A DNA stretch of 64,000 nt from Streptomyces luteogriseus (GTDB lineage: Bacteria > Actinomycetota > Actinomycetes > Streptomycetales > Streptomycetaceae). The stretch is from contig NZ_JACHMS010000001.1 in the NCBI RefSeq assembly GCF_014205055.1, positions 6,572,001 through 6,636,000 on the forward strand, in the 5' to 3' direction. The notes below the pieces were generated by a model. The model saw nothing but the letters and a program-made list of their open reading frames with translations, made no database searches and was not told where the DNA came from. Below, one piece after another: positions 33,091 to 44,544 of this stretch. Position 1 is the stretch's first letter; every line of letters starts with the position of its first letter. Made by a program: the position numbers and the translations under genes.

Positions 33091-33780
33091 CTACAGCGGG
33101 GGCAACGCCGGGAGCGGGCCCCCGTCCACCTTCAGCGCGGCCCCGGTCCGGCGGCCGGCGAGCCAGCCCAGCAGGTCCGCCGGGGAGCCCGTGACGGTCA
33201 CCTCCGGTCCGCCCTCCGCGTCCCGTCCGGTGCGCCACGCGCGCGTGCCGTCGGTGAGGCGCGCGGGCGGTACGTCCGGGTGCCCGGCGAACCGGTCGGC
33301 CAGGAAGTCGATCTCGCGCTCGGTGAACTCCGCCGGAAGGTCCTCCAGCTCGTATCCGATGCCCAGGTCCACGTGATGCAGCTCCACCTCGACCCATCGC
33401 CGGAACGGCACCCGGGACGCGGAGTCCGTGACCCCGTTGCGCAGTTCCACCGTGCGCGCCCAGTCCGCCGGGGCGTCCCCGGCCTTCTGGAAGCGGGCCG
33501 CGCTCTCGCGCAGATCGGCGAGCTGGACGTCGAGGCCGCGCGGGGCGTCCCGCTCGATGTCGGCGTCCCGGGCCTCGCCGGAGACGTACATGGGTCGCCC
33601 CTCGAGTACGTTCACGAGGGCGTCCGCGTTGCGGGCGAGGTGGGCGAGGACATGGCCGCGGCTCCAGCCGGGCAGCCGTGACGGGTGGGTCACAGACGCG
33701 TTGTCCAGTGTGCCGACTGCGGTCAGCAGCCGTTCCGTCGCGTCACGTACAGACGCCAGGTCATGAGCGTGATCAATCAT
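33091..33780 (-). CDS. Maleylpyruvate isomerase-family, mycothiol-dependent enzyme
   Basis: 229 residues from ATG 33780 (MIDHAHDLASVRDATERLL). The DinB-like metal site is suggested by LPGWSRGHVLAHLARNADAL (His54 and His58 region) and VEVELHHVDLGIGYE. A C-terminal MDMPI domain follows with VTVTGSPADLLGWLAGRRTG. Family members use mycothiol as cofactor for isomerisation or transfer, as in mycothiol-dependent maleylpyruvate isomerase. No gentisate pathway genes are near, so detoxification is the likelier general role. Confidence 0.9.
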   Translation of the reverse strand: MIDHAHDLASVRDATERLLTAVGTLDNASVTHPSRLPGWSRGHVLAHLARNADALVNVLEGRPMYVSGEARDADIERDAPRGLDVQLADLRESAARFQKAGDAPADWARTVELRNGVTDSASRVPFRRWVEVELHHVDLGIGYELEDLPAEFTEREIDFLADRFAGHPDVPPARLTDGTRAWRTGRDAEGGPEVTVTGSPADLLGWLAGRRTGAALKVDGGPLPALPPL

Positions 33781-33843
33781 GGTGCTGACCCTAGCTCCGC
33801 CACTCCTTCGGGTGAAGGTGGTGAAGCAGTGCCGTAATTCGAA

Positions 33844-33853
33844 AGCACGTGCT
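33844..33853. promoter_or_regulatory. 10-bp palindrome AGCACGTGCT in the uvrA divergent region
   Basis: A perfect palindrome AGCACGTGCT lies 64 bp upstream of the mycothiol-type gene and 70 bp upstream of the uvrA promoter element. It could be an operator for either gene. There is no other support. Confidence 0.25.
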
Positions 33854-33924
33854 ATATGGTCGGACGTGGCGTCGGGCATGCTGGAGAGCCGGGGTTTGTT
33901 GTCAACCCGTGAACCCGACCGGCG

Positions 33925-33947
33925 TTGTCAGTGGCTCCCCCTAGTCT
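33925..33947 (+). promoter_or_regulatory. RecA-NDp/PafBC-type promoter of uvrA
   Basis: TTGTCAGTG (33925-33933), eight bases GCTCCCCC, TAGTCT (33942-33947): an exact match to TTGTCRGTG-N8-TANNNT. Transcription would start near 33954 and leave a leader of about 50 bases before the GTG. Confidence 0.85.
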
Positions 33948-34002
33948 GAGAAAGACGGGGGCCCCGCCCCTGTCACTTCTCTCAAGAAAGGTGCGGACCG
34001 GC

Positions 34003-37044
<3,042 letters not shown>

Positions 37045-37058
37045 GGCCCCCTCCGCCG

Positions 37059-37104
37059 AACGCGCCGTGCCCCACAGGCCACGACCTGTGGGGCACGGCG
37101 CGTT
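37059..37104. terminator. Bidirectional terminator between uvrA and YceI gene
   Basis: A perfect 20-bp stem: AACGCGCCGTGCCCCACAGG (37059-37078), six-base loop, and its complement (37085-37104). It lies between the convergent uvrA (stop 37044) and yceI (stop 37115) and can serve both. Confidence 0.92.
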
Positions 37105-37114
37105 CCGGGCGAGG

Positions 37115-37666
37115 TCAGGCCTTCTTCGGCTCCACGAACTGCATGTCGAGCTGGATCTTGACCACGTCGCCGAGCAGACCCGGGGCGAAGTCCAGCCCGA
37201 AGTCGCTCCGCCGGATCTCGCCCGTCGCCTCGAACCCGGCATGTCGGCTGCCGTCCATGGGCACGTCGACCAGCCCACCGAACTCCACGGCGAACGTCAC
37301 CGGGCGGGTCACGTCGCCGATCGTCAGCTCGCCCTCCATGGCCCAGTCCTCGCCCTCGCCCGACACCCGCGTCGAGCGGTACGTCATCGTCGGGCGCTTC
37401 TCCACATCGAGCAGATCGGAGGCACGGACGTGCGCGTCCCGGTCGGGGTTGCCGGTGTCGATCGAGGCCAGGTCGACCGTTGCGGAGACCCGCACGTCCT
37501 CGACCTGCTCCCCGACGAACAGTTCGGCCTCCAGCCGCTCGAAACGCCCCCGCACCTTGGCGATGCCCAGATGCCGGACGGTGAAGTTGACGGACGAGTG
37601 GAACGGATCGAGGGCCCACTGACCGGGAGCCAGAGGCAGGACGGTGGTGGCGGTGTCATTCGTCAT
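37115..37666 (-). CDS. YceI family lipid-binding protein
   Basis: 183 residues from ATG 37666 with GGAGG seven bases upstream; a GTG three codons earlier is less likely. YceI hallmarks are GQWALDPFHSSVNFTVRHLGIAKVRGRFERLEAEL near the start, ASIDTGNPDRDAHVRASDLLDVEKRPTMTYRS, and a C-terminal GLDFAPGLLGDVVKIQLDMQFV. The fold is a lipocalin-like barrel binding isoprenoids. There is no signal peptide, so it should be cytoplasmic. It is divergent from the MmyB-type regulator across about 100 bp. Confidence 0.94.
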   Translation of the reverse strand: MTNDTATTVLPLAPGQWALDPFHSSVNFTVRHLGIAKVRGRFERLEAELFVGEQVEDVRVSATVDLASIDTGNPDRDAHVRASDLLDVEKRPTMTYRSTRVSGEGEDWAMEGELTIGDVTRPVTFAVEFGGLVDVPMDGSRHAGFEATGEIRRSDFGLDFAPGLLGDVVKIQLDMQFVEPKKA

Positions 37667-37767
37667 GCCCTCCACCCTGAGGGCCGCGCCGCCCGGCAGG
37701 GAGACCGGCCGGAGCCTGGTAGTGACGGGGCCACCCTCCGGGCCCGGAGGCGCTGTACGTTCGGCGG

Positions 37768-38637
37768 GTGAGCGACAACGAGTTGGGCACGTACCTGCGC
37801 ACCTGGCGTGAAGCCGTCACCCCGGCCGAAGCGGGTCTGCCCGCAGGCCCCCGGCGCCGCACCCCGGGCCTGAGGCGCGCCGAGCTGGCCACGCTCGCCG
37901 GCGTCAGCGTCGAGTACCTCACCCGGCTGGAACAGGGCCGCGACCGCAACCCCTCCGCCCAGGTGCTGGGCGCCCTCGCCGACGCCCTGAACCTCTCCCT
38001 CAACGACCGGATACTGCTGCGCCGCCTCACCAAGGAAGCGGACGGCGGCGATCCGCTGGTCTGCGCCGCGGCCCCGTCACTCAGCAGCGCGGCGCGCCCC
38101 ACCGTACGGGCCGTGCTGGACCACCTGGAGCCGGCTCCCGCACTGGTGGTCAACTGGATCGGCGACGTCCTCGCCCACACGGCCGGGTACGAGCGGCTCG
38201 TCCGCCCCCTCGGCCTGCTCGACGACGAGCGGCCCAACCTGCTCCGGTACCTGTTCACCGACGAACGGGCCCGCAGCGCCTACCGCGACTGGGACAGGGT
38301 GGCCGACGACCTCGTCGCCCGGCTCCGGCACGGGGTCCCGCTGCGGGACCCCTACCTCGCCGCGCTGGCCGACGAACTGACGGTGACGGCGGGCGCGGAC
38401 TTCACCGACCGGTTCGCCGACCTGGCCATGGCACCCCGGCGGACGGGCTCCCAGCACATCGACCACCCGGAGGCCGGTTCCCTGCGGCTGCTGCACGAGA
38501 CGCTCGCGCTCCCCGACGAGGGGCAGCGGCTCATCATCCACCTGCCCGCGGACGACGCCACGGCCGCCGCCCTGGACCGCCTCAACGGCCGCCGCCCGGG
38601 TGCCCTGCGGGCGGTCGCGATGGGGGAGACCGGCTGA
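37768..38637 (+). CDS. XRE-family regulator with MmyB ligand-binding domain
   Basis: 289 residues from GTG 37768. The N-terminal HTH has the MmyB-group motif RRRTPGLRRAELATLAGVSVEYLTRLEQGRDRNPS (about 29-63). The C-terminal domain has LVVNWIGDVLAHT, RYLFTDERARSAYRDW and a final RRTGSQHIDHPEAGSLRLLHETLALPDEGQRLIIHLP, as in MmyB proteins, where the pocket binds a fatty acid. Such regulators commonly control a neighbouring short-chain dehydrogenase or oxidoreductase gene; here the divergent YceI gene is the nearest candidate. Confidence 0.93.
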   Translation: MSDNELGTYLRTWREAVTPAEAGLPAGPRRRTPGLRRAELATLAGVSVEYLTRLEQGRDRNPSAQVLGALADALNLSLNDRILLRRLTKEADGGDPLVCAAAPSLSSAARPTVRAVLDHLEPAPALVVNWIGDVLAHTAGYERLVRPLGLLDDERPNLLRYLFTDERARSAYRDWDRVADDLVARLRHGVPLRDPYLAALADELTVTAGADFTDRFADLAMAPRRTGSQHIDHPEAGSLRLLHETLALPDEGQRLIIHLPADDATAAALDRLNGRRPGALRAVAMGETG

Positions 38638-38662
38638 AGCACCCTCGGCCCGCGAGCCCGTG

Positions 38663-39571
38663 TCACCCCGCCAGCTCGTGCGCGTACGGCGGTTCCGCCC
38701 CGGCCCGCGAGCAGGTTACCGCCGCCGCACGGGCCGCGAAGCCCAGCAGGTCCGTCCAGCCCCCGGGGCCCAGTTCGCCGAGCGCGCGGGCGCTGAGGGC
38801 GTCGCGTACCGCGAGCCCGTGCAGCAGCGCCGCGTTGACCGTGTCGCCCGCGCCGATCGTGTCCACGACCTCCACGTGTTCGCCCGGCACCGCGTACTCG
38901 CCGCCGTCGGCGGTGAAGGCGGTCAGCCCGTCGCCGCCCCGGGTGATCACGACCGCCGCCGGACCGGCCGCCAGCCACTCCCGGGGCGTGCCGCCCAGCC
39001 ACGCGGCGTCCTCCTCGGACAACTTCAGCAGTGACACCGACGGCAGCCAGCTCTTGAACCGAACCCGGTAGGCGTCCGCGTCCGGGATCAGACCGGCCCT
39101 GATGTTCGGGTCCAGCGCGGTGAACACGCCCTGCCCGGCCGCCCGGCGCATCAGCTCCTCGTACGCGCTCGCCCCCGGCTCCAGCACCAGCGAGCACGTG
39201 CCGAAGGAGATCGCCCGGGCGCCGGACGGCAGCGCGGAGGGCGCCGCGAACAGCCGGTCCGCCGTCCCGTCGACGTAGAAGGAGTACGCCGCCGAACCGT
39301 CCGCGCCGACCGTGGCGACGGCGAGGGTCGTGGGCTCGGGGCCGCGCTGGACCGAGGACACGTCGACGCCGGTCTCACGCAGCCGGTCCAGCAGGGCCTC
39401 CCCGAAGGCGTCCTCCGAAACCCGGGAGCAGAAGGCGGCGTCGGAGCCGAGGCGGCCCAGCGCCACGGCCGTGTTGAACGGGCCGCCGCCGAGCGCCGGC
39501 TGCAGCGCCGCCAGGGCACCCGTGCCCTGCGGTACCAGGTCGATCAGTGCCTCACCGGCGACGACGATCAC
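38663..39571 (-). CDS. PfkB-family carbohydrate kinase, probable fructokinase
   Basis: 302 residues. The GTG start overlaps the lacI stop as GTGA (39568-39571), so it is translationally coupled. Signatures are VAGEALIDLVPQ and GGGPFNTAVALGRLG (about 29-43), and VDTIGAGDTVNAALLHG with the catalytic Asp (about 250-266). Co-transcription with a LacI regulator suggests a sugar kinase, probably for fructose or a related ketose. No transporter is adjacent. Confidence 0.9.
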   Translation of the reverse strand: MIVVAGEALIDLVPQGTGALAALQPALGGGPFNTAVALGRLGSDAAFCSRVSEDAFGEALLDRLRETGVDVSSVQRGPEPTTLAVATVGADGSAAYSFYVDGTADRLFAAPSALPSGARAISFGTCSLVLEPGASAYEELMRRAAGQGVFTALDPNIRAGLIPDADAYRVRFKSWLPSVSLLKLSEEDAAWLGGTPREWLAAGPAAVVITRGGDGLTAFTADGGEYAVPGEHVEVVDTIGAGDTVNAALLHGLAVRDALSARALGELGPGGWTDLLGFAARAAAVTCSRAGAEPPYAHELAG

Positions 39572-40611
39572 GACGGGATTCCTTCCTCGGACGGGCTGGG
39601 GCAGCCGCACGACGTGCGGTGGACGAAGGTGCAGGGCAGGCGCACGGTCCGGGCGGGCCGGCCCGGCTCGGCGAGACGCTCCAGGAGCACACGGACGGCC
39701 CGTGCGCCGATGTCCTTGCCGGGCTGCGCGATCGCGGTGAGCCGGGGCGAGAACAGATCCGCCCAGGCGAAATCGTCGAAGCAGCACAGCGCGATGTCGC
39801 CCGGCACGGACAGGCCGCGTGCGCTCAGGGCGCGCAGCGCCCCGATGGTCATGGCGTTGTTGCCGGTGACGAGGGCGGTGGGAGGCACTCCGAGGGACAG
39901 CAGGGCCTCGGTGGCCTGCCCGGCGCCGGCCGACTCCGAGTCGCCGTGCACCAGCAGCCGCTCGTCGCACGCCAGCCCCGCGAAGGCCAGGCCGCTGCGG
40001 TAACCGGTGATCCGCTCGCTCGTGGTGCTGAGCCCCGGCCGCCCCGCCACCAGCCCGATCCGCCGGTGACCGAGCCCGGCGAGATGGGTGACCAGCCGGG
40101 ACATCGGCTCGGCGTTGTCGGCGCACACCTGGTCGAAACGCGGACCGCCGTCCGTGCCCGGCGCGTCCACCAGCCGGTCCAGGAACACGGCAGGCACGTC
40201 GTGCCGCTCCAGGTAGGCGAGCAGCCCGCGCGGATCGGCCGAGGGCGCCACGATCATGCCGTCCACCCGGCGCTCGTGCAGCAGCTGGACGACCTTGCGC
40301 TCGTGCTCCGGGTCGTCGTGCGGATCGGCGATCAGCAGGCTGTAGCCGGCCTCCAGCGCGGCGGCCTCGACGCCCTGGAGGATCTCCGTGAAGTACGGGT
40401 TGCTGATCGCCGACACCGCCAGCCCGATGGAACGGGTGCGGGCCGTCACCAGGGAACGGGCCAGCGTGTTCGTGGTGTAGCCGAGCTCCTCCACGGCGTC
40501 CAGAACCGCCTGGCGGGTGTGCGGCAGCACCGGCCGGGTGCCGTTCAGCACATGCGAGACCGTCGCCACGGAGACACCCGCGCTCCGCGCGACGTCGGCC
40601 ATGGTCGCCAT
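39568..40611 (-). CDS. LacI-family transcriptional regulator
   Basis: 347 residues from ATG 40611 (MATMADVARSAGVS), preceded by GGGAGGAGG. HTH residues 4-25 read MADVARSAGVSVATVSHVLNGT. The periplasmic-binding-protein-like core has IGLAVSAISNPYFTEILQGVE, DGMIVAPSADPRG and PGDIALCCFDDFAWADLFSPRLTAIAQP. The effector is presumably a sugar or sugar phosphate used by the coupled kinase. Two related 20-bp operator sites lie upstream at 40677 and 40726, consistent with autoregulation. Confidence 0.94.
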   Translation of the reverse strand: MATMADVARSAGVSVATVSHVLNGTRPVLPHTRQAVLDAVEELGYTTNTLARSLVTARTRSIGLAVSAISNPYFTEILQGVEAAALEAGYSLLIADPHDDPEHERKVVQLLHERRVDGMIVAPSADPRGLLAYLERHDVPAVFLDRLVDAPGTDGGPRFDQVCADNAEPMSRLVTHLAGLGHRRIGLVAGRPGLSTTSERITGYRSGLAFAGLACDERLLVHGDSESAGAGQATEALLSLGVPPTALVTGNNAMTIGALRALSARGLSVPGDIALCCFDDFAWADLFSPRLTAIAQPGKDIGARAVRVLLERLAEPGRPARTVRLPCTFVHRTSCGCPSPSEEGIPS

Positions 40612-40668
40612 GCCGCCCCCGCCTCCTCCCTCAAGGTCCAGGCGGTGAACGTATCGCATCCCGCGGCC

Positions 40669-40698
40669 GACGTAAACGTTTGCGCAAGCGTTTACGTC
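40669..40698. promoter_or_regulatory. LacI-type operator 1 upstream of lacI
   Basis: GACGTAAACG (40669-40678) and CGTTTACGTC (40689-40698) are perfect arms around TTTGCGCAAG. The inner TTGCGCAA is also palindromic. The site is 58 bp upstream of the lacI start. Confidence 0.7.
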
Positions 40699-40725
40699 CC
40701 ACCGGCGAACCGCCGGGCAGCAGCA

Positions 40726-40745
40726 CGTCTGCACAAGCGTTTACG
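40726..40745. promoter_or_regulatory. LacI-type operator 2 upstream of lacI
   Basis: CGTCTGCACAAGCGTTTACG (40726-40745) matches operator 1 (40677-40696) at 18 of 20 bases. The two are 49 bp apart, close to five helical turns, which would allow looping between bound dimers. Confidence 0.6.
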
Positions 40746-40754
40746 CCCTACCGT

Positions 40755-40831
40755 CGGACCGCCCGGCAGCACGGACAGCGGACCGCCCGGCATCACCACG
40801 GACAGCGGACCGCCGGCAGCAGCACGGACAG
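40755..40831 (+). repeat. Imperfect 24-27-bp tandem repeat, three copies
   Basis: Units start CGGACCGCC and end ACGGACAG at 40755-40778, 40779-40805 and 40806-40831, with length differences from one to three inserted bases. A degenerate fourth follows. They lie between the lacI operators and the end of the next regulator gene (40854). Confidence 0.65.
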
Positions 40832-40853
40832 CGCGCCGCCGCCCGGTGAGCCC

Positions 40854-41801
40854 CTACTCCCAGTCCCAGCCGATCCCCAGGAACCCCGCCCGCAGCCGCG
40901 GCTCGACCAGATGCACCGACCGGTGCCGCCCGCTCAGCGCCAGGTCCTGGCAACCGCTGCGCGGCGCCGCCGCCGAGTGCTGGGCGAAGCGGTGGCAGCG
41001 CACCGGCACGGCCGCGGCGTCGAAGCACACCTGGAGGGCGTACTGGCCGCCGGGGGAGTCGAAGCCGCGCACGTACTCGCGCGACACACCCGCCGTGCCG
41101 TCCTCGACTCCGTAGCGGAACAGGAAGGTGTCCCCGGCGCGCAGCCGGGTGTCGAAGAGGAGCTCGGCCGCGAGCACTCCCGTGTCGCGGTGCCAACGGA
41201 CGCGGCCGGTACGGCAGTTCTCCAGGGCGTGCACCCGCATGAGCTCCGGCGTGGCTCCCCGGTCGCCGTGGTGGACGGCCACGAAGCGGTCGATGCCGTC
41301 CCGGTGGGCGCGCACGATGTGGTGTGACTCGCGCTCGGCCAGCTCGCGCCGCGCACCGATCCGCAGCCGTTCGTGGTGGCCGAGGGTGTGCAGGCCTCCG
41401 TCCGGCGGGCAGTCCAGCTCGGCCAGCAACTGGTCCAGGACCCCGGAGGCCTCGACGAGGGAGCGGTAGGAGCGGGCCGCGGACCGCAGCCCGGACGGGC
41501 TCTCCCCGGAGTCGGCGAGCAGCCGGATCAGCGACTCCTCGGGAAGCTCCAGGATCTCCTCCAGCGCGCGCACCGCCCGCAGCGACTCGGGGCGCTGCGG
41601 ACGCCGGGCGCCCTGCTGCCAGTAACTCAGGCTGGTGACGCCGACCTTCACGCCGTGGCGGGACAGATGGTGCTGCACGCGCTGGAGGGGCAGTCCGCGG
41701 GCGGCGATCGCGGCCCGCAGGGCGATGTGGAAGGGGCCGCCTCGCAGGGCCGATTCCAGTTCCGCGGTGGCGACGTCCGCGTGCTGTGTGGCGTGCGGCA
41801 T
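40854..41801 (-). CDS. Helix-turn-helix (XRE-type) regulator of unknown target
   Basis: 315 residues. The N-terminal third has an HTH-like stretch (LQRVQHHLSRHGVKVGVTSLSYWQQGARRPQRPESLRAVRALEEIL, about 39-85), with a Ser/Trp recognition helix typical of XRE proteins that read peptide-like cues. The remainder is an uncharacterised alpha/beta region with repeated His/Arg clusters (RAHRDGIDRFVAVHHGDRG, CRTGRVRWHRDTG). I recognise no effector domain by name. The C-terminus reads LGIGWDWE. It occupies the streptomycete regulator position near uvrC; the target is unknown. Confidence 0.85.
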   Translation of the reverse strand: MPHATQHADVATAELESALRGGPFHIALRAAIAARGLPLQRVQHHLSRHGVKVGVTSLSYWQQGARRPQRPESLRAVRALEEILELPEESLIRLLADSGESPSGLRSAARSYRSLVEASGVLDQLLAELDCPPDGGLHTLGHHERLRIGARRELAERESHHIVRAHRDGIDRFVAVHHGDRGATPELMRVHALENCRTGRVRWHRDTGVLAAELLFDTRLRAGDTFLFRYGVEDGTAGVSREYVRGFDSPGGQYALQVCFDAAAVPVRCHRFAQHSAAAPRSGCQDLALSGRHRSVHLVEPRLRAGFLGIGWDWE

Positions 41802-42004
41802 GCAGGGGCCTCTCTCTGAGTCGGCAACGGCTGGTCAGACCGTTCGCGCGGAGCCGTCCCAGCGGCGCAGGGCAGGTCTTCACATCCGTACGCCGTCGTT
41901 CAGGGCCCCGAGTTCCCCCGCATTGAAGCGTGTTGACCTGGTCCCGACAACACCTGATGCCGGACAGTGACGTACGTGCTCCCGGCCGGATCCGTCCGGA
42001 CGTG

Positions 42005-42036
42005 CGAACGCCCGGGGCGTGCGCCCCGGGCGTTCG
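42005..42036 (-). terminator. Terminator after the 53-aa gene
   Basis: CGAACGCCCGGGGC (42005-42018), four-base loop, GCCCCGGGCGTTCG (42023-42036): a perfect 14-bp stem. It starts 17 bases beyond the stop (42053) of the minus-strand gene. Confidence 0.85.
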
Positions 42037-42052
42037 CGGTGGACGTGTGCTT

Positions 42053-42214
42053 CTAGGAGCGGTCGCTTCCGCCCCGTTCCCTGAGGGCCAGGCGCTTGGC
42101 CCGCGCGATGTCGGGATCGCGCGGGTCCAGGGCGTCGCGCAGCGCCAACGGCTCGTCCGTGTACCTGCGGGCACGGACCGCCCGCCGGGTTTTCTCGATC
42201 CGCATCTGCCTCAT
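42053..42214 (-). CDS. Small basic protein of unknown function, 53 aa
   Basis: ATG 42214 follows GGAGGG at good spacing and runs 53 codons to a TAG, directly followed by a strong terminator. The product is very basic (MRQMRIEKTRRAVRARRYTD), with an acidic patch in the middle (DALDPRDPDIARAKRLALRE). There is no membrane segment or cysteine. The own ribosome-binding site and terminator argue that it is real. It could bind nucleic acid, but only the charge supports that. It is divergent from uvrC. Confidence 0.7.
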   Translation of the reverse strand: MRQMRIEKTRRAVRARRYTDEPLALRDALDPRDPDIARAKRLALRERGGSDRS

Positions 42215-42438
42215 GTGCGCAGCCCTCCGACCCGTGGCCCGCCCGCTCCGCACCGGAAACGACGGTCCGCACCGACAATCTGTGCCTGCACCCGGGACGG
42301 GCGCCGTCCGCCGGACGTCGCCGTGTCCCGTGGGTGAGCCACATTCCCGCTCCCGGGGTGCCGTAACCCCGGGGCGGGACATGCCGTTGGAAACTGCCTC
42401 CCGGCCGGGTCGTGATCGTGGCCCGCGGCCGCGCCGGA

Positions 42439-42461
42439 GTGTCGGGGCTCGCCAGTAGGGT
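42439..42461 (+). promoter_or_regulatory. Near-match RecA-NDp/PafBC-type promoter of uvrC
   Basis: GTGTCGGGG (42439-42447), eight bases, TAGGGT (42456-42461). Seven of nine positions of TTGTCRGTG match, spacing is exact, and the -10 ends seven bases before the uvrC ATG, as at uvrB. The mismatches are at positions one and eight. Confidence 0.55.
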
Positions 42462-42468
42462 GTGAGAC

Positions 42469-44544
42469 ATGGCCGACCCCTCCAGCTACCGCCCCAAACC
42501 GGGTGAGATCCCCGACTCGCCGGGGGTCTACAGGTTCCGTGACGAGCACCGCCGGGTGATCTACGTCGGAAAGGCGAAAAGTCTGCGCCAGCGCCTGGCG
42601 AACTACTTCCAGGACCTGGCGGGCCTGCACCCGCGCACCCGCTCCATGGTCACCACGGCGGCGTCCGTGGAGTGGACGGTGGTGTCCACGGAGGTCGAGG
42701 CGCTCCAGCTGGAGTACTCGTGGATCAAGGAGTACGACCCCCGGTTCAACGTCAAGTACCGCGACGACAAGAGCTACCCGTACCTCGCGGTCACGATGAA
42801 CGAGGAGTACCCGCGCGTGCAGGTGATGCGCGGTCACAAGAAGAAGGGCGTCCGCTACTTCGGTCCGTACGCGCACGCCTGGGCGATCCGCGACACCGTG
42901 GACCTGCTGCTGCGCGTCTTCCCCGTACGCACCTGCTCGGCCGGCGTGTTCAAGAACGCCGCCCGCACCGGACGCCCCTGCCTCCTCGGCTACATCGGCA
43001 AGTGCTCGGCCCCCTGCGTGGACCGGGTCTCCGCCGAGGAGCATCGCGAACTGGCCGACGAGTTCTGCGACTTCATGACCGGCCGGACGAACACCTACAT
43101 CCGCCGGCTGGAGAAGCAGATGGCGGAAGCGGCCGACGACATGGAGTACGAGCGGGCGGCCCGGCTGCGCGACGACATCGGGGCCCTGAAGAAGGCCATG
43201 GAGAAGAACGCGGTCGTGCTCGCCGACGCGACCGACGCCGATCTGATCGCGGTCGCCGAGGACGAGCTGGAGGCGGCCGTCCAGATCTTCCACGTACGCG
43301 GCGGACGCGTGCGCGGCCAGCGCGGCTGGGTCACCGACAAGGTGGAGGAGATCACCACCGGCGCCCTCGTCGAGCACGCCCTGCAGCAGCTGTACGGGGA
43401 GGAGACGGGCGACGCCGTCCCCAAGGAGGTCCTGGTCCCGGCCCTGCCCGACCCCGTCGAGCCGGTCCAGGAGTGGCTCGCCGGGCGGCGCGGCTCCGGC
43501 GTCTCCCTGCGCATCCCGCAGCGCGGCGACAAGAAGGCCCTCATGGAGACCGTGGAGCGCAACGCCCAGCAGGCGCTCGTGCTGCACAAGACCAAGCGCG
43601 CCTCCGACCTGACCACGCGCTCGCGCGCCCTGGAGGAGATCGCCGACGCCCTCGACCTGGACAGCGCCCCGCTCAGGGTCGAGTGCTACGACATCTCCCA
43701 CCTCCAAGGTGACGACGTCGTGGCCTCCATGGTCGTCTTCGAGGACGGGCTCGCCCGCAAGAGCGAGTACCGCCGCTTCCAGATCAAGGGCTTCGCCGGA
43801 CAGGACGACGTCCGCTCCATGCACGAGGTGATCACGCGCCGCTTCCGTCGCTACCTCGCCGAGAAGGAGAAGACGGGGGAGTGGACCGACGGGGAGAACG
43901 CCGAGACCCCTGAGATCGACAGGAACGGCGAGATCGTCGGGACCGGCCCCACCGAGGACGACGGTCGCCCCAAGAAGTTCGCCTACCCGCCCCAGCTCGT
44001 GGTCGTCGACGGCGGTGCCCCGCAGGTCGCCGCCGCCCGGCGCGCGCTGGACGAGCTCGGCATCGACGACATCGCCGTGTGCGGCCTCGCCAAGCGCCTG
44101 GAGGAGGTCTGGCTGCCCGGCGACGACGACCCGGTGGTCCTGCCCCGCACCAGCGAGGGCCTGTACCTGCTCCAGCGCGTCCGTGACGAGGCCCACAGGT
44201 TCGCGATCACCTACCAGCGCGCGAAGCGGTCCAAGCGCTTCCGCTCCAGCCCCCTGGACGACGTCCCCGGTCTCGGGGACACCCGCAAGCAGGCACTTCT
44301 GAAGCACTTCGGTTCGTTGAAGAAACTGCGAGCCGCCACGATCGACCAGATCTGCGAGGTCCCCGGCATAGGCCGCAAGACGGCCGAGACGATCGCCGTG
44401 GCCCTCGCCCGCTCGGCCCCGGCCGCACCCGCCGTCAACACGGCGACTGGAGAGATCATGGAAGAGGAACCGGGCACCATGGGTTCCGGTGGGGAGCCCG
44501 TGGCAGCGGGCGCCCCGGACGAACGACGGGGGCAGGAGACATGA
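42469..44544 (+). CDS. uvrC: Excinuclease ABC subunit C
   Basis: 691 residues from ATG 42469. The GIY-YIG nuclease is [27 protein letters not shown] (about 19-45). The UVR domain [11 protein letters not shown] near 225 binds UvrB. The RNase H-like endonuclease core is [23 protein letters not shown] (about 405-427). Two helix-hairpin-helix motifs end the domain ([34 protein letters not shown]). A 40-residue Glu/Gly-rich tail follows. UvrC makes both incisions around a lesion. The stop overlaps the rapZ start (ATGA), linking repair to the rapZ-yvcK-whiA operon. Confidence 0.98.
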   Translation: MADPSSYRPKPGEIPDSPGVYRFRDEHRRVIYVGKAKSLRQRLANYFQDLAGLHPRTRSMVTTAASVEWTVVSTEVEALQLEYSWIKEYDPRFNVKYRDDKSYPYLAVTMNEEYPRVQVMRGHKKKGVRYFGPYAHAWAIRDTVDLLLRVFPVRTCSAGVFKNAARTGRPCLLGYIGKCSAPCVDRVSAEEHRELADEFCDFMTGRTNTYIRRLEKQMAEAADDMEYERAARLRDDIGALKKAMEKNAVVLADATDADLIAVAEDELEAAVQIFHVRGGRVRGQRGWVTDKVEEITTGALVEHALQQLYGEETGDAVPKEVLVPALPDPVEPVQEWLAGRRGSGVSLRIPQRGDKKALMETVERNAQQALVLHKTKRASDLTTRSRALEEIADALDLDSAPLRVECYDISHLQGDDVVASMVVFEDGLARKSEYRRFQIKGFAGQDDVRSMHEVITRRFRRYLAEKEKTGEWTDGENAETPEIDRNGEIVGTGPTEDDGRPKKFAYPPQLVVVDGGAPQVAAARRALDELGIDDIAVCGLAKRLEEVWLPGDDDPVVLPRTSEGLYLLQRVRDEAHRFAITYQRAKRSKRFRSSPLDDVPGLGDTRKQALLKHFGSLKKLRAATIDQICEVPGIGRKTAETIAVALARSAPAAPAVNTATGEIMEEEPGTMGSGGEPVAAGAPDERRGQET

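Noticed and set aside
33991-34002. GTG at 33991 as the uvrA start
   Set aside because: It would add four residues ahead of the conserved [11 protein letters not shown]-terminus; the GTG at 34003 gives the family start.
40755-40831. Repeat array as a CRISPR
   Set aside because: Units are directly adjacent with no unique spacers, only three copies, and no cas genes are in the window.
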